Positions 15,758 through 25,041 of a stretch of 64,000 nucleotides of DNA are shown here, piece after piece. Position numbers and translations under genes: made by a program. Every line of letters begins with the position of its first letter. Within the stretch, counting starts at the first letter, position 1. The notes below the pieces were generated by a model. It searched no databases. It saw only the letters and a program-made list of their open reading frames with translations, and was not told the origin of the DNA. Origin of the DNA: Virgibacillus phasianinus (GTDB taxonomy: Bacteria > Bacillota > Bacilli > Bacillales > Amphibacillaceae); assembly GCF_002216775.1 (NCBI RefSeq), contig NZ_CP022315.1, positions 744,001 to 808,000 of the forward strand, in the 5' to 3' direction.

Positions 15758-17695
15758 TTATAACCCCCCTTCAAACAATCGCAATTCTTCGTCTGATGCT
15801 TCAATGGATAGCATCAAATTTCCTACACCACTGATCGAAAGTAAACAATCCCCTTGTTGTAGCTGCGGTACATGGTCCAACTCACTTTCCGTCAGTTGTC
15901 CTTCAAAGATGGTTCGTAAAGCATCTAATGTGTTGGAATCTTGCTGCATCACAAATTTATATTGGGTGAGTTCAAACAACGTGCGGATTTTCGTCACGGT
16001 ATCTGTGTCGGAATGATCAGGCACAAAATCACGAATAGATTGACTCGCTAATACTAAACCACCAAAATATTTTCGAGCTTCACGAGCGAAGTCTGTTAAA
16101 AAGGAAACGGCCAACATATTTTCTGCATTGATAAGTCGATGTGCTTCATCAATCATAATCAGAAAACGCGTGGCATCATCTTCCAAAAATCTGTCATCAC
16201 GATACAACTTTTCTTTTTGTGGTGCACCAATCTGAATTAAGTTATCCCAAATGAGATTCAATACATTATACATCTGGGCATTAAATACACCTTTTTCCAA
16301 TCCCGTTAAACTACGAATCGAGAAAAAGATAACCTGTTCATTCGTGATGTCTGGGACAGTGGTATAACCGTTAAACAAATAACCATAACTATGCACCAGA
16401 TTGTCAATGACTAGTTCAATTTTTTCCAGTCGATTCACACGGGAAACTGATATTTCACGGCGTATGATTCTCCTTTCGGTGTTTTCATATAAATGTTCAC
16501 GGATAAATGCCAACAAATCACTAAAAACCGGATACTCTTCGTTCGTAAGTGTTGTAACACCAGTTGTTTTCATTTTTTTCATGAATCCCAGTGACTCATA
16601 AAACAACCGAAGAATCTTTTTAAATTCTTCACTTTCTTCTTGTGACGGATTCACGGCAAGAAAGGTATAGAATTTTGCTACTTTGGATATATGTTGCATA
16701 AAACTCAGTTCCTCATCCTTTTTTTTATCGTGATTGTCCTCTGCTTTGTATATTTGCAATGGATTAATAATGCCGTCACTCCCATCTAACCCTATCATTT
16801 GTCCTCGCACGGATTGCACCAATGTTTTAAATTCTCCTGTGACATCAAAGCCACGAATAAAATTGCCACGCGCTTCATTATCCATTAATAGCTTTTTCAG
16901 TGCGGTTGACTTCCCAGCGCCCATTTTTCCAACGACAACTGCATTATAAAATCGTCTTAATTTGTCATGATGAAATAAATCAAACAATACATTCCCACCT
17001 GTAAACGATGTTCCAAGGTAACTCCCTGTTCGATCATTTAACTCTGAAAAATGATACGGGAGTCCCGAGGCAAGGGTAATGGCAGGGAGCCCTTTTCCTT
17101 CTCGTTTATTCGGAAAGGCAAGTTGCTGTTCATAAGGTAAAAACAATGCTTGCCACTCCCAGAAGGACTCATTGAGGAAAACCTGCCCTTTAAATCCAAT
17201 AGATTGCAACTTCGAAATCGTTCGATTCACCTTTTGTTCTAATTCCGATATCGTTGGGGAAGCAACAAATAAACGAATATGCATTAATTTAATAACCTCT
17301 CCTGCTTCACTTATTTTTTGATATAAATCTTCCATTTCCTTATAGCCACGTTGGGCATCCATTCGTTCCGATTCCTGGTTAGCACTTCGAAAACGTACAT
17401 CTTGTTCCACCATGCTTTTGTTAATTGCACTGATAGTTTCGTCCTGATTCATCGTAGAAATATCGGTTACAACTGTTACATCATACATGGACATCAATTT
17501 ATCCATCCAAAGAACCTCGACATTAGAAGGGTAATCCCAAACATGGATACAGGTTTCATACCCATCCCCTTTTTTTATATATTTATCTTTAAAAGATATA
17601 CCGCCTTGTGGTTGAATAGCTGTTACAAAATCTTTATCCAATGGCGGACGTTTTGGTTTGTCCTCTGTTTTTGTTTGTTGTTTTTGCAACATCAT
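15758..17695 (-). CDS. VirB4-family conjugation ATPase (TrsE/TraE-like)
   Basis: 645 aa. The N-terminal half carries the region upstream of the ATPase core, with the segment RLFVASPTISELEQKVNRTISKLQSIGFKG split by hyphen here at about 145-175. The Walker A motif is GKMGAGKSTALKK (about 256-268), and a Walker B-like segment RFLIMIDEAHRLI lies at about 516-528, followed by LASQSIRDF. These are hallmarks of VirB4 ATPases that power channel assembly and substrate transfer at the cytoplasmic face. It follows a TrsD-like gene and precedes the VirB8-like gene, the same order as in pSK41/pGO1 transfer regions. The start is ATG with AAAGG upstream. Confidence 0.92.
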   Translation of the reverse strand: MMLQKQQTKTEDKPKRPPLDKDFVTAIQPQGGISFKDKYIKKGDGYETCIHVWDYPSNVEVLWMDKLMSMYDVTVVTDISTMNQDETISAINKSMVEQDVRFRSANQESERMDAQRGYKEMEDLYQKISEAGEVIKLMHIRLFVASPTISELEQKVNRTISKLQSIGFKGQVFLNESFWEWQALFLPYEQQLAFPNKREGKGLPAITLASGLPYHFSELNDRTGSYLGTSFTGGNVLFDLFHHDKLRRFYNAVVVGKMGAGKSTALKKLLMDNEARGNFIRGFDVTGEFKTLVQSVRGQMIGLDGSDGIINPLQIYKAEDNHDKKKDEELSFMQHISKVAKFYTFLAVNPSQEESEEFKKILRLFYESLGFMKKMKTTGVTTLTNEEYPVFSDLLAFIREHLYENTERRIIRREISVSRVNRLEKIELVIDNLVHSYGYLFNGYTTVPDITNEQVIFFSIRSLTGLEKGVFNAQMYNVLNLIWDNLIQIGAPQKEKLYRDDRFLEDDATRFLIMIDEAHRLINAENMLAVSFLTDFAREARKYFGGLVLASQSIRDFVPDHSDTDTVTKIRTLFELTQYKFVMQQDSNTLDALRTIFEGQLTESELDHVPQLQQGDCLLSISGVGNLMLSIEASDEELRLFEGGL

Positions 17696-17710
17696 GTTCC
17701 CAACCTTTCG

Positions 17711-18376
17711 TTATATTTTGGTATTTTGATTGTTTAACAGAAATAGAATTTGTTTCTTTTTTTCCCGGGATAATTCCTCCACTGGAAATGCTCGCTGCAT
17801 TCCCTGAATACAAGCATGTTTTCGGTCAAGTAAAGCATCCTTATCTTCGGCATAGACAAAAAAGAAGAACTCCCGATTGGAACGTTCTCGCTCTAAAAAT
17901 TTAAATTCATAGATTTTTTGTTCAATATACTGCAATCGAATCGGACTCGTTGTTTGTTCCTTCTTCTTCTCCCAATAGGCGAGTTGCGGACTAGTATTTG
18001 CCGGAAAGTTGAGAATCACCTCCTTATACGAGTGAAAATAACTTCTTAAGAACTGAGTTCGTTTCAATAACAAATAATTCAAATCAGCTTCATTTAATGC
18101 ATCAATGTTTTGTGTCTGTATTTGAAGAATATCCATAACCCCTTCCTTCATAAGAATGTGGTCATCATATATTTGAAGAAATGGAACAATTTCAGGTGTT
18201 TGCCGTAAGAGTTTTTGTTTCGTATTTGCTTTTTTATTTGGTCGATCTTGCTTTTGTGGCTTGCGACGGAACCATTTCCCCTTTTTCATCCCGTGCTTTT
18301 TTATCTCCGACTCTACTCCATTTAAGGTTTGATTATTTGGTTCATCTTTACCTGATACTACTTCCAAATGATTCAT
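17711..18376 (-). CDS. TrsD/TraD-like conjugation protein
   Basis: 221 aa, soluble. A basic N-terminus (KKGKWFRRKPQKQDRPNKK) is followed by a domain with EIVPFLQIYDDHILMKEGVMDILQIQTQNIDALNEAD, similar to the N-terminal region of VirB4-type proteins, and a helical C-terminal half. In the pGO1/pSK41 transfer regions a protein of this size (TrsD/TraD) lies between the PrgI-like and VirB4 genes, exactly as here, which is the main reason for the call. It probably partners the VirB4 ATPase. It overlaps the PrgI-like gene end by 29 nt. Confidence 0.65.
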   Translation of the reverse strand: MNHLEVVSGKDEPNNQTLNGVESEIKKHGMKKGKWFRRKPQKQDRPNKKANTKQKLLRQTPEIVPFLQIYDDHILMKEGVMDILQIQTQNIDALNEADLNYLLLKRTQFLRSYFHSYKEVILNFPANTSPQLAYWEKKKEQTTSPIRLQYIEQKIYEFKFLERERSNREFFFFVYAEDKDALLDRKHACIQGMQRAFPVEELSREKKKQILFLLNNQNTKI

Positions 18377-18713
18377 CAGGATTTGGCCTCCTTTGTGCTT
18401 TAATTTTCTCTCGAAGATAAATATTTTGCTGTTTGTGTAAATCTATTGGATGGAATGTTCCTTTTTTATGCCGGAACAATAGAATCAGCGATTCATAATT
18501 CTTTTTCTTTGGATTACTGCCCGATAGCATCAGCAAATAAATCATTCCGACAATTGCAACTGCAAAGTAGGGAATGATAAACACACTGTGCACTAAATCC
18601 TGTAATATCGTTAACAATAAAAGAGAGCTGATCAGCAATATGACCAGCTCTCGCATTACAAGCCCAAGAATTTTCGGCTTTGCTTTAATCTCTTTCGGAA
18701 TCTCGTATTTCAT
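18348..18713 (-). CDS. PrgI/TrsC-like conjugation membrane protein
   Basis: 121 aa. Two membrane segments (about 17-39 and 46-66) lie close together near the N-terminus, followed by a cytoplasmic tail with NYESLILLFRHKKGTFHPIDL. This is the size and layout of PrgI/VirB3-like proteins that sit next to VirB4 in Gram-positive type IV systems. Both ends overlap neighbours: the start lies inside the end of the TrbL-like gene and the stop inside the TrsD-like gene, which shows tight coupling. Confidence 0.75.
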   Translation of the reverse strand: MKYEIPKEIKAKPKILGLVMRELVILLISSLLLLTILQDLVHSVFIIPYFAVAIVGMIYLLMLSGSNPKKKNYESLILLFRHKKGTFHPIDLHKQQNIYLREKIKAQRRPNPDESFGSSIR

Positions 18714-20553
18714 TACCTCTCAACCCCTTTTTCAGAACCTTTGTGTGTTTCGGTTTGGCTATCCTACCTTTGAATTCACTGATTTTTTGTCCTACATCAT
18801 AGCCGGTATTGTGTGCCCTTCCCAGATAGTGACTGGCACGTTGCACCGTCCGGTTTCCACCAATTAATGTATGCCTCGATTTTGGATGGATATGTCCGGT
18901 ACTTGCCCCGGTATTCACTTTCGGTTGGGAAACAGGTGGCGTTGGCGTCCGACCAACCGCATTTTCTGATGAATGTAGCATGTTCGGCATCGGTTCACGT
19001 TGACTTGTTGACGATTTTGGTTTTGTTGATTGTTGATTCAATTGCTTTGTATTTAACGATTGACCGTTGCTTGGTGACGGTGGTTGTACAGGATTTTTAC
19101 TATTAACAGAAGTAGAAAATTGTCCTTCTCCTTTTCGGGAATGAGGTGCTGCATCTTTATAGGAAGGCATTGGTTTCACATCTTGATTTCTGCGCAGTCC
19201 TTTCGTTAAACCAACACCACCTGCAATAGCACCACCAGCGCCTTTTCCTCCTATTTTAACAAGCTTCTTACCAGTTTCAGCAGTCATCCTTCCACTTGCG
19301 CCAGCCATTTTTCCACCAGCATAAGCTCCCATCATCGCTTGCCATCCTGAACGTAACCCTGCATCAACACCCATGGTTCGTTGGATAATATCTGGTGCAT
19401 CAATCAATGCCCATGCACCGGCAATTAAAAGGAGCATGACACCGACAATACCAATATGACGTTCTAAGCCGTTTGCCCATTGGGCATAGATGATGAACAT
19501 CCGCAATAACACCATCATCACAAAAATAACAGCAAACGTATTAACAATTTCCATCAAAACCTTTTTCAGGCGTTGTCCGCCTGTTAAATCCGTTACAGCA
19601 GTAAACATGGCGTATAGTTGATGAAAGGCTAAATCAAACATAGCACGCCCAATTTTAATCGTCGTTATCATCAAAGCAAAAGCAGTTACCGCAAGTGTCG
19701 CAATCGCAATCCCCCAATTGATGTGATAACGGTAGTAGCTTTGTTGTCCAAGATTTGTTGCTGGAACTGTATTTTCATTTAACTCAACAATGCGAGTACC
19801 TCCCTCGCCGGTAGAAATCATTCTATGTTTTAAAAAATACTCCCCAGTCTTTGATAAATTTTCAACCCAAGGTTCGGATGCCCAACCAAACCAATGTTTC
19901 GCTTCATATACATCTAGTTTTTCATTTATTTCAATCATAATAGGGTTTTTTAGCTGATTCCCAAAGGTGTAGTCCGTGGTACCAATATCCTTTGTTTTTG
20001 GATGTGGTGGATGTGGAAGTATACTTTTATTCCCTACCATGGTTTCTTCACTTAATCCACTTGCATAGTTAAACCCACTGTCCACGTAGTATTTAACGTC
20101 TGCAATATTACGTTTCAATACGTCATCTGAAAAGGTTCCCGGTTTATCTAATTCGTCTAACCCCACATTTAATAAATCATCCATCATGGTCATAAGTGTG
20201 GGAAGAATGACAATCACACTGATTGCAATTAAAATGTGCATCACAATTTCATTTCGCTTTTCGATTTTGTTTAACATAAACATAAACCCAAGAACAGTTA
20301 TCGAAACAACAAATAATGCCACTGCAACCGGCTGCATCGTTTTCACAAAATCCTGCATGGCAGGATTATCGTATAATCCACCAATAGTAACAACAGTAGT
20401 CGCCACACCTTCAACCCAATCATTAATCCAAACTAATAACTGAATAATCCCCCAGGCAATATTCCGTAATAAATCATCATACAACCATCCACTATATAAA
20501 TCCAAAATGGCCGATAGATCTTCATACAACTTTTTTATAAATGCCTTATCCAT
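18685..20553 (-). CDS. TrbL/VirB6-like polytopic channel protein
   Basis: 622 aa from the ATG at 20553 with GAGGTG upstream. Several membrane segments are visible: about 72-95 and 102-125, then about 290-312, 340-360 and 375-395. A glycine/alanine-rich stretch follows (GAYAGGKMAGASGRM), and a long, hydrophilic, proline- and serine-rich cytoplasmic tail (about 470-620). This is the layout of TrbL/TrsL-type or VirB6-like proteins, which form the membrane pore of the mating channel. It is the first of the tightly packed channel block that continues with the PrgI-like, TrsD-like and VirB4 genes. Confidence 0.85.
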   Translation of the reverse strand: MDKAFIKKLYEDLSAILDLYSGWLYDDLLRNIAWGIIQLLVWINDWVEGVATTVVTIGGLYDNPAMQDFVKTMQPVAVALFVVSITVLGFMFMLNKIEKRNEIVMHILIAISVIVILPTLMTMMDDLLNVGLDELDKPGTFSDDVLKRNIADVKYYVDSGFNYASGLSEETMVGNKSILPHPPHPKTKDIGTTDYTFGNQLKNPIMIEINEKLDVYEAKHWFGWASEPWVENLSKTGEYFLKHRMISTGEGGTRIVELNENTVPATNLGQQSYYRYHINWGIAIATLAVTAFALMITTIKIGRAMFDLAFHQLYAMFTAVTDLTGGQRLKKVLMEIVNTFAVIFVMMVLLRMFIIYAQWANGLERHIGIVGVMLLLIAGAWALIDAPDIIQRTMGVDAGLRSGWQAMMGAYAGGKMAGASGRMTAETGKKLVKIGGKGAGGAIAGGVGLTKGLRRNQDVKPMPSYKDAAPHSRKGEGQFSTSVNSKNPVQPPSPSNGQSLNTKQLNQQSTKPKSSTSQREPMPNMLHSSENAVGRTPTPPVSQPKVNTGASTGHIHPKSRHTLIGGNRTVQRASHYLGRAHNTGYDVGQKISEFKGRIAKPKHTKVLKKGLRGNEIRDSERD

Positions 20554-20581
20554 CTGTTTCACCTCTTTTATATAAAAGAAT

Positions 20582-20604
20582 AGAACCCACTGACAGTGAG
20601 TTCT
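20582..20604 (-). terminator. Intra-operon terminator-like hairpin
   Basis: AGAACCCACTG/CAGTGAGTTCT pairs with one mismatch around a single-base loop, followed on the minus strand by ATTCTTTTATA. It lies between the lipoprotein gene and the TrbL-like gene. Confidence 0.5.
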
Positions 20605-20622
20605 ATTTGCTCAAATATATAT

Positions 20623-21213
20623 TTAATAGGTTAATTCAATATCATGTTCTTTGACATAATCAAGGTTATATTGAATTCCTTTTTTAATATCATTGTACAT
20701 ATCATCTTGTAAGAAGGTACCTTTTTCCGAACTTAAACGTTCAAGTGTTATATTCAAGACCCAAGCTTTTGCGTAATAGTCAAATGGAGAATCCAGTTTT
20801 CCATCATACACAACGGTTAACCCACCATCCTCAAATGGATTATGTGATGATGCAGATTGTTGTTTAAATTCTTTTTCTAAAGAACCGAGTGTTTTTTTAT
20901 CTTTATCATTCATGTTTAAATAATATGCGGTTATATCCTGTTTTTTTAAAGCTTTATCATAAGCATCAAGAAATTTTGTTTTCTTAACATCCTCTTTATT
21001 TGCATCAAATAACAATAAGTAAAATGCTTCATTATCATTCTTTTTTGCTACTATTTTATCAAGTGTTATTTTGTTCAATCCGACTTCTGGTTTATCAGGT
21101 TCTGTCTTTTTTTTATTATCTTTCGCTTCCCCATCATCTCCACATGCACTTAACACCAGCAGAAATGACATCACTATTAAACTTACTAGGAATCGTTTTC
21201 GCATAACGTACAC
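20623..21213 (-). CDS. Conjugation-associated lipoprotein
   Basis: About 196 aa. A lipoprotein signal (RKRFLVSLIVMSFLLVLSAC) has the lipobox LSAC, so it would be anchored to the outer face of the membrane. A charged linker leads to a domain with EAFYLLLFDANKEDVKKTKFLDAYDKAL that looks thioredoxin-fold-like but lacks a CxxC pair. The start is uncertain: a GTG at 21213 has GGAG at close spacing, while the ATG at 21204 is 14 nt from it. It is placed between the coupling protein and channel genes; surface or entry exclusion, or channel assembly, are possible roles. Confidence 0.7.
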   Translation of the reverse strand: MYVMRKRFLVSLIVMSFLLVLSACGDDGEAKDNKKKTEPDKPEVGLNKITLDKIVAKKNDNEAFYLLLFDANKEDVKKTKFLDAYDKALKKQDITAYYLNMNDKDKKTLGSLEKEFKQQSASSHNPFEDGGLTVVYDGKLDSPFDYYAKAWVLNITLERLSSEKGTFLQDDMYNDIKKGIQYNLDYVKEHDIELTY

Positions 21214-21272
21214 TATCACTCCGTTTCTGCTTTTAGTAATAGTATATCAATCCTCCAGACCTATGGAAATAG

Positions 21273-21530
21273 TTACCTTTCCCTATTTACTATATCTGGC
21301 ATTTTATGAACAATTATATCCCGCAGCAAATGTAATTCACCTGCTGTAAACGTGAAACCCTTACCAATCCTCGTTTTATCGGGATTCCACCACCGAACGT
21401 CGTATTTTGGTTCATCCCCATTCCAGCTAATGAGATTTAGTTCTTTTGTCCAACCTGCTTGACTTTCATGTAATACAGCAATTTCCTCAATAACATCCCA
21501 CTCTACTCTATAGTTTTTCGGTTTATTAAT
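21273..21530 (-). CDS. YdbC/PC4-like single-strand DNA-binding protein with ATT start
   Basis: 85 aa. The core EEIAVLHESQAGWTKELNLISW and YDVRWWNPDKTRIGKGFT matches the YdbC family of small PC4-like (transcriptional coactivator p15) proteins, which bind single-stranded DNA. No ATG, GTG or TTG is available in frame. GGAGGAGG lies 7 nt before an ATT codon at 21530-21528, which I take as the start. The frame begins 17 nt after the coupling-protein stop. In a transfer operon it could coat transferred DNA. The call is firm for the family and tentative for the start. Confidence 0.8.
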   Translation of the reverse strand: MNKPKNYRVEWDVIEEIAVLHESQAGWTKELNLISWNGDEPKYDVRWWNPDKTRIGKGFTFTAGELHLLRDIIVHKMPDIVNRER

Positions 21531-21547
21531 TCTTTCTCCTCCTCCGA

Positions 21548-23824
21548 TTAAGACGTTGCCTTTTCACGCATTTTTTTAGCTTTTTCATCTTCCTTATTTT
21601 CATCTGACTGTTCACCTTTTTGTTGTTCCTTATTTTCCTGATTCGTCTCTATTTGTTGCTCTATTCGTTGCGTTGCTTTCTTCTCCCATATTTCCATCAC
21701 TTCTTCTGGTAAATACGTTTGTAACGTCCCCATCACCTTTAGATGCAGTCTTGAAAAATAAGGGTGGTACACCATAAAACTCAAGTAATGCAAAAATGAC
21801 CAATTATCCATGTCTTGCAGCAATTGTTTCATCATTTCCTCGTCCGGATTTCCTTGACTTTGTTCAATTTGTAATATGCTTCGTTTATACCGGTGAAACG
21901 CCTTTTCTGTCATCACATCTGCCATTCTAAAGAATACATCCTCGTTGGATTTTGCGGAATAGACTATGTTTTGCAGGTCCATGTCATGGTACTTATCTGA
22001 CATGATTGGCAGCATCATAATCGAATGATTGGTATCAAATTCCTCCGCTAAATATTCATACCGGAACTTATGACTGGTTTCGTCTTTATTAAAAATAGGC
22101 TTTGGTTCTATCTTTCTCCGTTTTTTATCCTGACGTTTATTGACTCGAATAACCACAGACTGCCCTTCCTTTAATCGCATTAGTTCATCCGATGTTAAGA
22201 GTGCGCGCTCCTTGGTTGATTCACTATGCGACTTATCAAAGGAATGATAATCCCCACTTCGGCTCACATCCGTAATCGTTTTCGTTCCCAGCATACTGGA
22301 ATAATGCTCTGCCGTATTTTTATCTTCAGTCAATATATATATCTGGTTGGAACAGTTCCCAATAATCGTATCGGATTCTTCCCCATATGCTGATTTCACT
22401 TGGGAATAGGCTTGAATGATTAAGTGATAACGAAATCCTCGTCCGGCACCTACTGTTACCATGCTTGCCATTCCATCAATAGGCGGCATATTGCCAAATT
22501 CATCAAGTATAAAGTGAACATGTCGATTCATCTTACCATTCTTGCCTTTGGTTGCTTTCTCCGAATTTACGCGGTACAACTGACTAATGAAAATACTTGC
22601 CAGTACATCATTCGATTTATCCGAATCGGGCGTTGCAATGTAAACGGCAACGGGTTTCTTCCCGAAACCAATATCTGTTAAATCCAAGCTGTTATGTGAA
22701 GTGACTTTTGCGTTTGGTTCCAGTGTAAATATTTGCAGCTTATCCATCGCAACACTAAAAATGCTTCCTCTCGTATTACCAGTAGAGAAATTACTCGTTG
22801 CATACATCATTCGTGCAGGATCATTCTCACCCCGTGCTTGAAAAAAGTCATCCAATGCATTATTTCCTTCTTCGTCATTGTCACTACCTTTGCTTGATAG
22901 GAAATTCGCAACAGAATACATGGTCACACTTTCTTCTTTGCCGATTTTCACCATATCTTCTGTCAACGCCAAAATGATGGCAGTCACAAGTGACTTCGCA
23001 CTGTTTGACCAAAACGGATCTTTTGCATTCGGATTGTGATACAAACTGAATGCCACACTGTTCGCATATTTTTGCGCATCAGCTACCCTGCCCAGCTTCC
23101 ATGAATCTATTACTAGCTGTAATGGATTAAATCCCATGCCCATGTCATGCTGAATCAAATTAAACACGTGAACATCATAGCCACGTGCTTTTAACGTTTC
23201 ATAGGATGCTCCTGCAAGCTCCCCTTTTGGGTCATTAATTACCATGGATGGTTTCTCTTTTGCTCTGCTTTGTACATCCATCATCGGAACAACAAATGTT
23301 TCCCCTTTACCAGAACGGGTAATCCCGATTACCATGGTGTGTACCGGTGCATCATCAATTAACAAGTGATACGTGTTACCCTGGTGTAAACCACCAATAA
23401 TCGTACCGCCCTTTCCGTTATACTCCTTTTTAGAAGCCGGTATAATCTGATATTGTTTTTTCATGTTTTTCACAGACTCGAATTCATTCGTTCCATGCTG
23501 CCCATGATTAATAGATTGATAGTTCATTTTAATGTTGTACAATAACTTCATAACACTGATACCAACCACAACATAAAATCCAACATAAAACCCGATCCAT
23601 TCTTTCTGAAAGATAAAAAGGTAATGCCAATCCACCGAGAAGGACTTAAAATTTATTTTTTCAGGATGCCTAGCGAATGTCTCCAGCAGGTGTAGCACTT
23701 GCTGAAAGAAATGTAACAGGAAATTCGCAAAGAAAAATCCAACAATAACTATAGATGCAACTACTATGCTGATAACTTTCCAATTACTTAATCGTTCTGT
23801 CAATGACATTTGATGCGTATTCAA
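21548..23824 (-). CDS. VirD4/TraG-family type IV coupling protein (TrsK/TraK-like)
   Basis: 758 aa from a TTG at 23824 with GGGGTGAT upstream. Two N-terminal membrane segments (about 14-38 and 72-96) precede a cytoplasmic ATPase. Walker A is GITRSGKGETF (about 168), followed by INDPKGEL; Walker B is HFILDEFGNMPPIDG (about 437), followed by IIQAYSQ. A long charged C-terminal tail rich in Glu, Gln and Lys (about 690-758) could recruit substrates. Coupling proteins select the relaxosome and other proteins and feed them into the channel. This is the receptor that should read any secretion signal carried by its cargo. Confidence 0.93.
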   Translation of the reverse strand: MNTHQMSLTERLSNWKVISIVVASIVIVGFFFANFLLHFFQQVLHLLETFARHPEKINFKSFSVDWHYLFIFQKEWIGFYVGFYVVVGISVMKLLYNIKMNYQSINHGQHGTNEFESVKNMKKQYQIIPASKKEYNGKGGTIIGGLHQGNTYHLLIDDAPVHTMVIGITRSGKGETFVVPMMDVQSRAKEKPSMVINDPKGELAGASYETLKARGYDVHVFNLIQHDMGMGFNPLQLVIDSWKLGRVADAQKYANSVAFSLYHNPNAKDPFWSNSAKSLVTAIILALTEDMVKIGKEESVTMYSVANFLSSKGSDNDEEGNNALDDFFQARGENDPARMMYATSNFSTGNTRGSIFSVAMDKLQIFTLEPNAKVTSHNSLDLTDIGFGKKPVAVYIATPDSDKSNDVLASIFISQLYRVNSEKATKGKNGKMNRHVHFILDEFGNMPPIDGMASMVTVGAGRGFRYHLIIQAYSQVKSAYGEESDTIIGNCSNQIYILTEDKNTAEHYSSMLGTKTITDVSRSGDYHSFDKSHSESTKERALLTSDELMRLKEGQSVVIRVNKRQDKKRRKIEPKPIFNKDETSHKFRYEYLAEEFDTNHSIMMLPIMSDKYHDMDLQNIVYSAKSNEDVFFRMADVMTEKAFHRYKRSILQIEQSQGNPDEEMMKQLLQDMDNWSFLHYLSFMVYHPYFSRLHLKVMGTLQTYLPEEVMEIWEKKATQRIEQQIETNQENKEQQKGEQSDENKEDEKAKKMREKATS

Positions 23825-23975
23825 CCTGCATCACCCCTTCCTTCTCATTCTCCCATAACCGCATCTTTGCTTGGTTATACTCCATGTAAATCACAATGAA
23901 TTAACTGTCCGATTTTTTCACGTAATTGTTCTGGTTCTATTTCTTAGATTTCACTTTTGTTGCATTTAATAATAT

Positions 23976-24003
23976 AGGGATGATGCGAGTCGGCATCATC
24001 CCT
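23976..24003 (-). terminator. Hairpin between primase and coupling-protein genes
   Basis: A perfect 11-bp stem (AGGGATGATGC / GCATCATCCCT) with a 6-nt loop lies just after the primase stop. No clear T-run follows on the minus strand, so it may be an RNA stabiliser or a weak terminator. Confidence 0.45.
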
Positions 24004-24012
24004 TGCTACTAA

Positions 24013-25041
24013 TTATAGGTCCATTTCATGTGTTTGTTGGAATGATTTTTTTCGCTGGTTCAGTTTCCTATAATGACGTTCAAACGCATCACGATTATGT
24101 TGCAAATTCTCATTTGCATCCTTACAATCTGGTGAGTATTCAAATAGAGACCAATTTATTTTTTCCGCTTCTAAAACATCAACTATATCTCGTGTCGCTT
24201 TCCATCCAGCTGTATCATCATCCATCGCAATGACCGTGTGTTTATCTGAAAAAAGTTCCTGATGTTCACGGACATAATCTTTAACTTTTCTTGTTTTAGA
24301 TGCACCTGTTAAAGCAATCAAGCCTACATTTTCATCAATTTCACGAAAAGAGAGCGCATCTAATATCGATTCACTGATAACGACTGTTTCAGCGTTGTTC
24401 GGAATGTCCATAAAAAAATCCCTCGTTTCTTTAGAGGGATTTAAAATAAGCTGTATTTCTTTTGGTTCTATGCTTTCGTCGATACTGGAACGGAACAACA
24501 CTCTGTTTAAGGTGTTATCTTCTCCATACAGTGGAAACATTAAATTTCGTTTGCACACCCAGCTATTATTGGAATAATCTTTTCCCAGTAACGGTGTTGC
24601 TTTGTGAAAAATATGCTGTCCAATATCCTCATGCTGTAAATCTGCAATAAATGATCTTGCTACTTGTTTGGATAGCCCACGATAACCATCATCTAGCGTT
24701 TCACTTTTTAGACCGGTTTTCGCAAATGACAAAACCCGTGTGGTCCAATCCAAGGCTTCTCGTTGTTTAGGTGTCAAATTCGGATACTGCTTTTCCATCT
24801 TTTGTTCATAGGCTGCCACGTTCTCCTTTTCATGAAATTCAAGCATCATTCGGGAACCGCAATGATTTTCACGATTACACTGAACAAAGCGCTGATTGTT
24901 CTTATACATGAACGCTTCCTGTTCATTACATTCAGGGCAATTACAAATGTAATAGTGCCCTTTATCTTCCGCATTCAATTCATCCAATGCATTTTCGATA
25001 TTTTGAAAAACAAGTTTCTTATAGGCATTCTGCTTGTTCAT
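24013..25041 (-). CDS. DNA primase-like protein (CHC2-type zinc finger + Toprim)
   Basis: 342 aa from the ATG at 25041 (AGGGG 8 nt upstream). An N-terminal zinc finger (YYICNCPECNEQEAF ... VQCNRENHCG) resembles the CHC2-type primase finger. A Toprim domain follows with VVISESILDALS and AMDDDTAGWKA (about 220-285). There is no helicase part. It would prime complementary-strand synthesis on transferred DNA; plasmid primases of RP4 and ColIb are known to be sent into recipients. The C-terminus ends QQTHEMDL, the tail shared with other operon proteins. The start overlaps the preceding gene by 23 nt. Confidence 0.82.
   Translation of the reverse strand: MNKQNAYKKLVFQNIENALDELNAEDKGHYYICNCPECNEQEAFMYKNNQRFVQCNRENHCGSRMMLEFHEKENVAAYEQKMEKQYPNLTPKQREALDWTTRVLSFAKTGLKSETLDDGYRGLSKQVARSFIADLQHEDIGQHIFHKATPLLGKDYSNNSWVCKRNLMFPLYGEDNTLNRVLFRSSIDESIEPKEIQLILNPSKETRDFFMDIPNNAETVVISESILDALSFREIDENVGLIALTGASKTRKVKDYVREHQELFSDKHTVIAMDDDTAGWKATRDIVDVLEAEKINWSLFEYSPDCKDANENLQHNRDAFERHYRKLNQRKKSFQQTHEMDL

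Noticed and set aside
23880-23960. A short frame upstream of the coupling protein reading EIEPEQLREKIGQLIHCDLH
   Set aside because: It looks protein-like but has no start codon, only 22 codons, and needs a base insertion to reach a GTG; too little to annotate.
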